Positions 15,725 to 23,124 of a stretch of 29,323 nt of DNA are shown here, piece after piece (the first letter of the stretch is position 1; each line of letters begins with the position of its first letter). Made by a program: the position numbers and the translations under genes. The notes below the pieces were generated by a model. That model ran no database searches. It was not told where the DNA came from and worked only from the letters and a program-made list of their open reading frames with translations. Source of the DNA: QAMH01 sp964435565 (GTDB lineage Bacteria > Actinomycetota > Coriobacteriia > Coriobacteriales > QAMH01); NCBI GenBank assembly GCA_964435565.1, contig CAYSZR010000023.1, positions 1 to 29,323 on the forward strand, written 5' to 3'.

Positions 15725-17404
15725 ATGGCAGAGATTACAGATCAGAAGACCGAGCGTTATAATCGCGCAGTTCAGCTTGCCACTGACATTATCGAAGAAT
15801 GTCGTGTGCAGCTTATGCTCAAATTTCGTTTTCTTGACCTTGCGCTTTGGCGCATGAAGCTTGAGCCAGTTCATATAAGTGCCCGATATCCGTTTTCAAC
15901 CGATGGCAAGACGATCTATTTCGAGCCATTCGATGTTCTGGCCCGTTTTGAGGAATCGTTTGACGAGGCGGTCCGTGATTATCTGCACCTTGTTCTGCAC
16001 TGCATTTTTCGCCACCCGTACGACAAAGACCATAGAAATGTCGAGGCATGGTCGTTGGCGTGCGACGTTGTCGTTGAAAGCGTAGCTCTTGAGATGTGCG
16101 CGACGCGTTTCGCAAGCGAAGACGATGCGGCCCGCGAGCAGTATATTTCAGAAATCAAGCTGATAACCGGCGCTCTTATGCCCGCAAAACTCTACCAGCT
16201 TTTCGATCGCGCAATTAAAAATCCCGAGGGAAGCTCGTATCTTACTTTCTCCAAGAGCACGATTGTCGAAATGCAGGCTTTGTTCGAACGCGATAATCAC
16301 GAATCTTGGCCTGCGTTTGATGACCGGGAGGGTGAAGCGAAGCCAGGCGATATCGAGGAAATCGCTGAGGAGGATAAGGATTCGGAAGATTCCATCGCCC
16401 CGTCAGCGCACGATTTGCAATCTATGGGCGATACGCAGACCGCGAAAAACGACTCTGATCAGAAGACGGAAGGTCAGGATACAGACGATGAAGAAAGCGC
16501 CAGCGGCGCAAATGATGAAGATGCACAAGAGACCAGCAGGAACGAAGAAGGCCAAAGCATAGATACGTCTGACGAGAGTCTCGAAGGATCTTCGGACGAA
16601 CACGAATCCGAAGAGCAGATAGCCGACGAAGAGGCGCATGAGGAAAAAGAATGGGAAGAGATAGCCAAGCAGATCGAGATGAACCTCGAGACCTTCTCTA
16701 AAGAATGGGGCAATGAAGCCCGTGGTTTGATATCAAGCCTGACCATTGCCAACCGACGTACGTATGACTACGGAGATTTTTTACGCAGGTTCGCGACGCT
16801 TGCAGAGGACATGCGGATAAACGACGAGGAATTCGACTATATCTTTTATACCTATGGGATGAAACTGTATGGGAATATGCCGCTTGTCGAGCCTCTTGAA
16901 TATATGGAAACCAATCGTGTGCGTGACTTTGTTATCGCTATAGATACGTCTGAATCAGTAAGCGGAGAGCTGTGCAAGCGATTTGTTGAACATACCTTTG
17001 CCATATTGATGCAGTCGCAGGAATTTGGAAGCAAAGTCAACGTCCATATCATTCAATGCGATGCAAAAGTGCAGGCTGACACCAAGATTACTAATACAGA
17101 GGAAATGAAGAATTATCTCGAAAAGTTCTATGTACGCGGACTTGGCGGGACTGATTTTCGCCCGGTCTTCGACTATGTGTCAGATCTTCAGGATAGAGGA
17201 GAGCTCGAAGACCTTCAGGGCCTTCTCTATTTTACCGATGGATTGGGGACGTTTCCCGAGACAATGCCGCACTACGATGTCGCGTTTGTCTTTTTAGACA
17301 CGGGCAACCCGCATATGCCTTCGGTTCCACCTTGGGCGATGAAGGTCGTTATAGATGAAGAAGGCATTAACAGATTCAAGAGCAGGGACAAAGCACGGGC
17401 CTAG
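15725..17404 (+). CDS. Zincin-like (DUF2201_N type) plus von Willebrand A domain protein
   Basis: This 559-residue protein has three parts. Residues 1-195 look like the DUF2201 N-terminal metallopeptidase-like domain: HLVLHCIFRH puts His at 88, 92 and 97, and AWSLACDVVVES follows with Asp114. The usual catalytic Glu after the first His is Leu89, so peptidase activity is doubtful. Residues about 199-318 are a highly acidic Asp/Glu/Ser/Gln-rich linker. Residues about 370-559 form a VWA domain with a complete MIDAS set: DTSES (Asp407, Ser409, Ser411), Thr476 in GGTDFRP, and Asp505 in FTDG. VWA proteins of this kind are partners of MoxR-type AAA+ ATPases, and one is encoded 27 bases downstream. 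A GGATGGAG ribosome binding site precedes the ATG. Cytosolic location is expected. Confidence 0.87.
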   Translation: MAEITDQKTERYNRAVQLATDIIEECRVQLMLKFRFLDLALWRMKLEPVHISARYPFSTDGKTIYFEPFDVLARFEESFDEAVRDYLHLVLHCIFRHPYDKDHRNVEAWSLACDVVVESVALEMCATRFASEDDAAREQYISEIKLITGALMPAKLYQLFDRAIKNPEGSSYLTFSKSTIVEMQALFERDNHESWPAFDDREGEAKPGDIEEIAEEDKDSEDSIAPSAHDLQSMGDTQTAKNDSDQKTEGQDTDDEESASGANDEDAQETSRNEEGQSIDTSDESLEGSSDEHESEEQIADEEAHEEKEWEEIAKQIEMNLETFSKEWGNEARGLISSLTIANRRTYDYGDFLRRFATLAEDMRINDEEFDYIFYTYGMKLYGNMPLVEPLEYMETNRVRDFVIAIDTSESVSGELCKRFVEHTFAILMQSQEFGSKVNVHIIQCDAKVQADTKITNTEEMKNYLEKFYVRGLGGTDFRPVFDYVSDLQDRGELEDLQGLLYFTDGLGTFPETMPHYDVAFVFLDTGNPHMPSVPPWAMKVVIDEEGINRFKSRDKARA

Positions 17405-17431
17405 AGCGCTTGTGAGAAAGGAACGTAGACC

Positions 17432-19786
17432 ATGAATATAGCGGACGCGAAAGACCAGATAAAGGATACTGTCGAGGCGTATCTTGCCAAAGATGACGCT
17501 GGCATGTATCGAATCACTCCGTCGCGCCAGCGCCCGATTTTCCTTATAGGCGCGCCGGGCATCGGAAAGACCGCCATTATGGAACAGGTCGCTCAAGAAC
17601 TTGAAATTGGCATCGTTTCGTATTCTATGACCCATCACACACGACAAAGTGCGCTTGGCCTACCCAGAATCGTTCATCGCGAATTCGAGGGATTTGAATA
17701 CGAATCTTCCGAATATACGATGAGCGAAATCGTGTCGAGCGTATATGACTATATGGAATCGACGGGCCTGCGCTCGGGCATCCTGTTCCTCGACGAAATC
17801 AATTGCGTTTCTGAGACACTGTACCCTTCTATGCTGCAGTTTTTACAGTTCAAGACCTTTGGACGTCATCGTATCCCGCATGATTGGATCATTGTCTGCG
17901 CAGGTAATCCGCCTGAATACAATAAGTCAGTGCACGAGTTCGATATCGTCACTCTCGACCGCTTGCGCGAAATCGAAGTCGAACCCGAATACAGCGCCTG
18001 GAAACGCTATGCATCTGAAAAGGGCATCCACCCGGTGGTGACGACGTTTCTTGAAGCTAAGCCCGATTGCTTTTATCTGGTGGAATCAAAGCCTGGAGGG
18101 GGCAAGAGCTTTGTTACAGCTCGCGGCTGGGAGGATCTTGCTGAAACCGTCTCGCTTTACGAGGAGATGGGCAAGGGGGTTGGGCGCGATCTGATCGGTC
18201 AGTTTTTGCGCGACACCGATATCGCCGATAGGTTTTCCGTCTATTACAACCTCTTTGACAAATACCGGTCCGATTATCAGATTATGAGCATCCTTGCCGG
18301 TGAAGCGAGTTATGAGATTGTGAATCGAGCGCGAGAGGCAGAATTCGACGAACGCGTTGCTTTGCTCGGGTTGCTGCTCGATGCGCTTTCGAGTGCTTGT
18401 GGCAAAGCCCTTGAGCAAGAAGAAACCGTCATCGATCTTCGCGATCTATTGCGCGAGGAAAAGCCACGTCTGCTCGATGGCGCGAGTATCGACGATACGC
18501 TGAGCGTTGTTATTTCCACACGTGAAAAGGCGCTTGCACGTAAGGTTGCTTCAGGAACCGCCAAGCCAGCATATGTGCGCAAGGAAAACCTGGTCATCAA
18601 CAAGCTCAAAGCTCTCGAGGCACAGTGTCAAATGGCCAATACGATGGTCGGGGAGCCTGCGTTTTCAACCATGAGCGGCGGTTATCGTGCAGAGGTCGAT
18701 AAAATTGACCCGTTTGTGAAAGACGCTGGCTCGAAGATGGACAATGCGTTCGAATTCATCGAAAAGGTCTGGAAGAACGCGCGTGAAATGCTCGTATTTG
18801 TGGCAGAACTCACTACGCGCCAGACGACTACGCAGTTCATCGCGCATTATGGTAACGAAAGCTATTATGCGCACAATGACGAGCTTCAAGTCGATGCGCA
18901 TAGGCGCAACCTTTCAGAACGGGTCAGGGCCCTTGATCTGAATGCGGAAGAAGCCGTTGAAGCGGGCGATGTGCTCAAGACCGATGATAGCCTTGAGCAG
19001 AGGCGATTAAGCTATGCCGAGGCTGCAATGGGCATTGATATGGCTGGTGGTGCGGGCATCCGTCGTCCGGGCAAAAAGGCCGTTGAAGACTCTAGACCTT
19101 CGATCAATGATTATTACAGCGGCAAACAGTTCGAATACGGTTTTGCAAGCATGAGTAAGATGACTCTGCCCTCTGTCGATCAGCTTAGGGGAAAGACCGT
19201 TCTCGATATTTGTTGCAGACGTGGCAAGGGCTGCTTCAAGTTCAGCGCAAAAGTCGGTGATATGGGACATGTATTGGGCACTGACTGGGCGCCGAGTTAT
19301 GTGGCTGAGGCGAAGGAAGACTCCGAGAAGTCCTGGCGTAAAAATGGCCTTAAGGGCAACAACATGGAATTCAAAACGGCTTACCCCGAAGACCTTATGT
19401 CTGCAGGCATCGGCGATGGAACGATGGATATCGTCTATATCAACAACGTCATGACGTTGCTCTATGATCAGGGACAAGCGCTGAAGGAGTTTTATCGGGT
19501 GCTTAGGCCGGGCGGTCTGCTTATCTGCGAAACGATCATCTCTGACACCAAGCGTGATGATGCGGTGGTCGAAGGGGCTCGCTCGATTGGTAACAGCATC
19601 CAGGCTGGGCGGACCAAGGAAGAAATCATAGGTTTGATCGAGGCCGCCGGTTTTGCTGCCCCCGAGTTTCTTGATTCTTATGCGGTCGAGGCTGAAACTG
19701 GCTTTAAGGCGAACAGAACCGTCGAAGTATATCCAAGCGACGAGAAGGTGAAGTTCGAAGCTGTCGTCATCCATGCGACTAAATGA
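17432..19786 (+). CDS. MoxR-like AAA+ ATPase fused to a class I SAM-methyltransferase-like domain
   Basis: This 784-residue protein begins with an AAA+ module: Walker A GAPGIGKT (40-47), Walker B ILFLDEIN (Asp121-Glu122), sensor 1 in VCAGNPPEYN (Asn159), and the DRLRE element (Arg177, Arg179) near 176-180. MTHHTRQSALGLPRI (66-80) is a MoxR-type insert. A helical region follows to about residue 555. The C-terminal part (about 560-784) resembles a UbiE/ArsM-like Rossmann methyltransferase: TVLDICCRRGKG (589-600), GTDWAPSY with the ribose-binding Asp, DIVYINNVM and RVLRPGGLLI. Motif I lacks two of the three glycines. The paired Cys of arsenite methyltransferases are absent, so ArsM activity is not supported. 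The reading frame is continuous. Ribosome binding site AAAGGA precedes ATG 17432. A shared terminator follows. Confidence 0.88.
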   Translation: MNIADAKDQIKDTVEAYLAKDDAGMYRITPSRQRPIFLIGAPGIGKTAIMEQVAQELEIGIVSYSMTHHTRQSALGLPRIVHREFEGFEYESSEYTMSEIVSSVYDYMESTGLRSGILFLDEINCVSETLYPSMLQFLQFKTFGRHRIPHDWIIVCAGNPPEYNKSVHEFDIVTLDRLREIEVEPEYSAWKRYASEKGIHPVVTTFLEAKPDCFYLVESKPGGGKSFVTARGWEDLAETVSLYEEMGKGVGRDLIGQFLRDTDIADRFSVYYNLFDKYRSDYQIMSILAGEASYEIVNRAREAEFDERVALLGLLLDALSSACGKALEQEETVIDLRDLLREEKPRLLDGASIDDTLSVVISTREKALARKVASGTAKPAYVRKENLVINKLKALEAQCQMANTMVGEPAFSTMSGGYRAEVDKIDPFVKDAGSKMDNAFEFIEKVWKNAREMLVFVAELTTRQTTTQFIAHYGNESYYAHNDELQVDAHRRNLSERVRALDLNAEEAVEAGDVLKTDDSLEQRRLSYAEAAMGIDMAGGAGIRRPGKKAVEDSRPSINDYYSGKQFEYGFASMSKMTLPSVDQLRGKTVLDICCRRGKGCFKFSAKVGDMGHVLGTDWAPSYVAEAKEDSEKSWRKNGLKGNNMEFKTAYPEDLMSAGIGDGTMDIVYINNVMTLLYDQGQALKEFYRVLRPGGLLICETIISDTKRDDAVVEGARSIGNSIQAGRTKEEIIGLIEAAGFAAPEFLDSYAVEAETGFKANRTVEVYPSDEKVKFEAVVIHATK

Positions 19787-19797
19787 TGCTGTTGTTG

Positions 19798-19826
19798 GTG
19801 GGGCCCGTATGTCGATGAGGCCCCAC
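19798..19826. terminator. Bidirectional hairpin between the AAA+-methyltransferase and LysR genes
   Basis: GTGGGGCC (19798-19805) and GGCCCCAC (19819-19826) form a perfect 8-bp GC-rich stem between two convergent genes. The T tracts are poor. Confidence 0.7.
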
Positions 19827-19831
19827 TAAGA

Positions 19832-20758
19832 TTATTCTCCAAGATACGTAGCGACGTTGGGATTGCTTTTTATGACGTCGCATAAATTTTCGATATATGC
19901 ACCGAGCAGCTCGTTGAGTTTGCGTTCTTTGTGGATGAGATAGCCCACCGTCATGGTCACGTCCGAGTCGAGGGGAATCGAAATGATTCCATCTTGCATT
20001 TCGGGCGTGAGGATTCCGGTCGATAGCGTGTAGCCGTTGAAGCTGGTAAGCAAACTGGTAAGTGTGCCACGATCTGATATACGGATATTCCTTCCGTGCG
20101 GGATTTCACTTAAAGGTTCTTCTGAGAAATAAAACGAGTTGCTTGTTCCCTGTTCGAATGAATAACGGGGGTATGCTTCCAGATCGTCAAGGTTGATTGA
20201 CGTTCGACGTGCGAATGGGTGGTGTTCGCCCACAAAGACATGCACAGGGGCCTCAAAGAGCGGATGGAAGACGAGACCAGCATCGACAAAGGTCTTGTTT
20301 AATACGCGTGCGTTGTTCTTGTCGATGTAGAGTATGCCGATGTCACTTCGGAATGTGCGCACATCGTCGATAATCTCTCCGGTGGCAGCTTCGCGCATGA
20401 CGAAATCGTATTCGTCGGCTTTGCATTCATCAACCGTATTGATAAAAGCGCTTACGCAGAAAGCGTAATGTTGGGTCGAAACGGCAAGTCGCGCGCCGGT
20501 TGCATTGCCAGAGAAATGACTTTCGAGCATATCTGCCTGTTCGACGACTTGTCGTGCATAGGCAAGCAGTTCGGTTCCTTCGTTGGTAAGTGTGACGCCA
20601 CGGTTTGACCGGGTAAAGATGCGCAGTCCGTACTCTTTCTCAAGTTCCCTAATCGCAATCGAAAGATTTGATTGCGATGCGTATATGGTGTTTGCGGCGG
20701 CGCTGATCGATCCCGCCTCGGCAATGGCGATAAGATAGCGAAGCTGCTGCAGTGTCAT
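19832..20758 (-). CDS. LysR-family transcriptional regulator
   Basis: This 308-residue regulator has a winged helix-turn-helix at residues 1-62 (MTLQQLRYLIAIAEAGSISAAA, ASQSNLSIAIRELE, FTRSNRGVTLTNEG), a linker helix, and a LysR substrate-binding domain from about 88 to the end. The ATG at 20758 is chosen because GGAGG lies 4-9 bases upstream; the in-frame start at 20800 would add 14 residues without a good site. It is divergent from a PaaK-like ligase gene, and the intergenic region holds a T-N11-A dyad (20817-20837), the standard LysR arrangement for controlling the divergent operon and itself. Its effector domain is clearly related to the stand-alone domain encoded at 22307-22960. The ligand is unknown but is probably linked to the ligase substrate. 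Confidence 0.93.
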   Translation of the reverse strand: MTLQQLRYLIAIAEAGSISAAANTIYASQSNLSIAIRELEKEYGLRIFTRSNRGVTLTNEGTELLAYARQVVEQADMLESHFSGNATGARLAVSTQHYAFCVSAFINTVDECKADEYDFVMREAATGEIIDDVRTFRSDIGILYIDKNNARVLNKTFVDAGLVFHPLFEAPVHVFVGEHHPFARRTSINLDDLEAYPRYSFEQGTSNSFYFSEEPLSEIPHGRNIRISDRGTLTSLLTSFNGYTLSTGILTPEMQDGIISIPLDSDVTMTVGYLIHKERKLNELLGAYIENLCDVIKSNPNVATYLGE

Positions 20759-20816
20759 AATGCCTCCAAATTTTTGACTTATCATACATACAACAATCAA
20801 ATGAATATATAACTCA

Positions 20817-20837
20817 GCTATCTATATTATAAATAGC
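20817..20837. promoter_or_regulatory. LysR-type T-N11-A operator
   Basis: GCTAT and ATAGC are separated by exactly 11 bases in the region between the divergent lysR and ligase genes. This is the classic LTTR box format. The AT-rich spacer may also hold -10 elements. Confidence 0.7.
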
Positions 20838-20936
20838 AAGGTATGAAATCAAAGCATCGCCCTTGTCCTTCTCAATCTCTCGAAAGAGTGATGAAATACT
20901 GGATGTCAAATAATTGCAGGTACGATAGGAGCGAGC

Positions 20937-22283
20937 ATGGCACTTAAGAACATACCGTATGACCAGAAATACTATGATCCTGAGATTGAGACTATGCCCC
21001 GTGCCGAGCTTGAAGACCTACAGCTTGGGTATTTGAAAGACGAGCTTAAGTGGGCATATGATCGTAGTCCGTACTATCAAAGGGCATGGGATGCTGCAAA
21101 GGTTCATCCAGATGACATCAAGACCTTGAAAGATCTTGAGCGTATCCCCTTTACCAATAAGCAGACAGAGCGAGACTGTCAGGGCGTAGGTTCGTTCTTT
21201 GGCGAGCTGTGCTGCGTGCCCGAAGACGATGTCGTCTATATGGCCACATCTTCGGGCTCTACAGGCGTGCCCACAATGAGCCCGTTCACGCAGAAGGACT
21301 TCAACGATTTCCAGAATGCCCAGTCACGTCTTTTCTGGCAGACGGGCATGCGACCCAACGACAGGTACCTGCACGGTATGAATTTTGCGCTGTATGTCGG
21401 CGGGCCAGATGTTATCGGCGCTCAAGAGCTTGGGGCGTTGGGTATTTGGGTTGGTGCTGTTCCCAGTTCGCGCCTGCTTTGGGCAATGAAGCAGTATCAG
21501 CCAACATTTATGTGGTCGAGCCCTTCGTATGCATGGCTCCTTGGGCAAAAGGCTCTTGAGCAAGGCTATGACCCGAAGGTCGATTTCGGCAGTTTCAAAA
21601 CGTTTATTATCTCGGGAGAACCAGGTGGCTCTATCGAGACGACACGCAAGGCTATCGAGGATATCTGGGGCGTTTCGGTCTATGACTTTTTCGGTATTTC
21701 CGATATCTATGGTGCCTGTGCTGGCATGTGCGAATATAAAGATGGCCTGCATATGATCGAAGACCAGATTCTGGTTGAAGTCGTCGATCCGGCGACGGGC
21801 GAGGTCTTAGGTGAGGGCGAAAAAGGAGAAATCACCTATACGACGCTGCTCAAGCATGCACGCCCCACGATCCGCTTCAGAAGCGGCGATATCGGGTGGC
21901 TTACGAAAGAACCGTGCAAATGTGGGCGTACGCATGCGCGTATCCACATATCGGGCCGCAAGGATGAGATGTTTATTGTGAGTGCCGTGAACGTGTTCCC
22001 AAGTGATATCGAGTATGTCGTTCGCAATGAAAAGGCCGTTACCGGCGAGTATCGTATCCGCGTCTATGACGAAAATTATACGACCAAGTACGAGGTATCG
22101 GTTGAACGTGCTTTTGGCAGCGACGAGCCTTACGACCAGGTTGCAAGACGTGTGGAAAACGACCTGAAAACACATACGGGCGTTCGTCCGAGCAAGGTGA
22201 TCGTTTTTGATACGGGCAAGCTTGAGGTTTCGGCAGAACATAAGGCGAAGAGATTTATTGACGAGCGCAAGAGCAACATCTAA
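20937..22283 (+). CDS. PaaK-like phenylacetate/aryl-CoA ligase
   Basis: This 448-residue member of the ANL superfamily activates a carboxylic acid with ATP to an acyl-adenylate and transfers it to CoA. The phosphate-binding loop SSGSTGVPT is at residues 105-113, GISDIYGACAG lies in the middle, and the C-terminal hinge region reads RFRSGDIGW then GRTHARIHISGRKDEMF. A Cys pair (EPCKCGRTH) is typical of the PaaK branch. Length matches PaaK (about 430-450). AGGAG precedes the ATG. It is divergent from a LysR regulator and followed after 23 bases by a stand-alone LysR effector domain gene, so its expression is probably substrate-controlled. The substrate is not readable; no other phenylacetate pathway gene is in the window, so true phenylacetate specificity is unproven. 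Confidence 0.87.
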   Translation: MALKNIPYDQKYYDPEIETMPRAELEDLQLGYLKDELKWAYDRSPYYQRAWDAAKVHPDDIKTLKDLERIPFTNKQTERDCQGVGSFFGELCCVPEDDVVYMATSSGSTGVPTMSPFTQKDFNDFQNAQSRLFWQTGMRPNDRYLHGMNFALYVGGPDVIGAQELGALGIWVGAVPSSRLLWAMKQYQPTFMWSSPSYAWLLGQKALEQGYDPKVDFGSFKTFIISGEPGGSIETTRKAIEDIWGVSVYDFFGISDIYGACAGMCEYKDGLHMIEDQILVEVVDPATGEVLGEGEKGEITYTTLLKHARPTIRFRSGDIGWLTKEPCKCGRTHARIHISGRKDEMFIVSAVNVFPSDIEYVVRNEKAVTGEYRIRVYDENYTTKYEVSVERAFGSDEPYDQVARRVENDLKTHTGVRPSKVIVFDTGKLEVSAEHKAKRFIDERKSNI

Positions 22284-22306
22284 GACATTGAAGAGGAGCA
22301 TTAATC

Positions 22307-22960
22307 ATGGCTAAGAGTTTTGCGGTTTCAGGTCAACATTACCTGTTCAATGTGCAGACATTTGCAGGCATCGTTCTTTCGCAAGGTGGCGATGCCTATG
22401 AGTATGCATTTCGCGATCGCACGACACAGGGCGTTATCGACGATGTATCTCAAGGCGTCAGCGAATTGGGCGTGCTCGTCGAAACGACGCGCACGGCAAA
22501 AGACCTTGAGGTGGCATTTGAAAAGGAAGGCGTTGAGTTTGTCGAGCTTATCGAATCGGCTCCACGCGTCGCATTGCCCGCAAGCCATCCGCTTGTGAAC
22601 GCACCTGTGCTCACGCTTGGGCAGCTTGAGGATTATCCTTATATCTTCTTTGAACAGGAAGATGATGCCCCCATTGTGTTTGCGGAAGAGGCGCTGGCAG
22701 ACGAGGCTCGCCACAAGGGAATAGCATGCACCGATCGCGCTTCGTTATCCGAACTCATCGTTGCGCTCAATGGATATACCGTGACCAGCGGCATTCTTGT
22801 CGGTATATCTGACGGTGCGGGTCTTGCCACAGTGCCGCTTGATACAGATGTCAAGCTTCACTTGGGCTACATAACGAAGAAGGGTGCCACGCTTTCGGAC
22901 CTCGGCAAAAAATACGTCGAGAGACTCGAGACGAATCTCAAGCGCTATGCGCGTTTCTAG
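22307..22960 (+). CDS. Stand-alone LysR substrate-binding-domain protein (no HTH)
   Basis: This 217-residue protein aligns along its whole length with the effector half of the LysR encoded at 19832-20758. Shared landmarks are SGQHYLF versus STQHYAF near the start, the LEDYP/FFEQ versus LEAYP/SFEQ block, DRASLSELIVALNGYT versus DRGTLTSLLTSFNGYT, and VPLDTDVKL versus IPLDSDVTM. There is no DNA-binding domain and no room for one, because the ligase stop is only 23 bases upstream; it has its own GAGGAG site and ATG. It also has no signal peptide, so it is not a periplasmic binding protein. It could bind the same ligand or form mixed oligomers with the regulator. That role is inference. A hairpin terminator follows. 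Confidence 0.85.
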   Translation: MAKSFAVSGQHYLFNVQTFAGIVLSQGGDAYEYAFRDRTTQGVIDDVSQGVSELGVLVETTRTAKDLEVAFEKEGVEFVELIESAPRVALPASHPLVNAPVLTLGQLEDYPYIFFEQEDDAPIVFAEEALADEARHKGIACTDRASLSELIVALNGYTVTSGILVGISDGAGLATVPLDTDVKLHLGYITKKGATLSDLGKKYVERLETNLKRYARF

Positions 22961-23005
22961 TCACGAAATGTAAAACACCGTATTGCCGTATGGAATATAT
23001 GACCA

Positions 23006-23036
23006 GAAAGCCCCTCAGCGTCTGAGAGGGGCTTTC
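23006..23036 (+). terminator. Hairpin terminator after the LysR-domain gene
   Basis: GAAAGCCCCTC (23006-23016) and GAGGGGCTTTC (23026-23036) pair perfectly around 9 bases. The short CTTT in the right arm acts in place of a longer U tract, a pattern also seen at 29064-29100. Confidence 0.8.
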
Positions 23037-23124
23037 GATTACCAACTCCTTTCAATAGGGGCGCTAGTACTGGCACATGAGGTACCATAGCGAGAAGCAT
23101 ATTCACGACCAAACGAGGCATGCC

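Noticed and set aside
19109..19786. Methyltransferase domain as arsenite methyltransferase ArsM
   Set aside because: Only the general fold resembles ArsM; the arsenic-binding Cys residues are absent (NNVMTL where ArsM has NCV), and no ars genes are nearby.
13268..19830. Possible genomic island integrated at tRNA-Thr carrying the LRR-VWA-AAA operon
   Set aside because: No integrase is seen, and I found no repeat of the tRNA 3' end downstream of the operon. Base composition looks like the neighbours.
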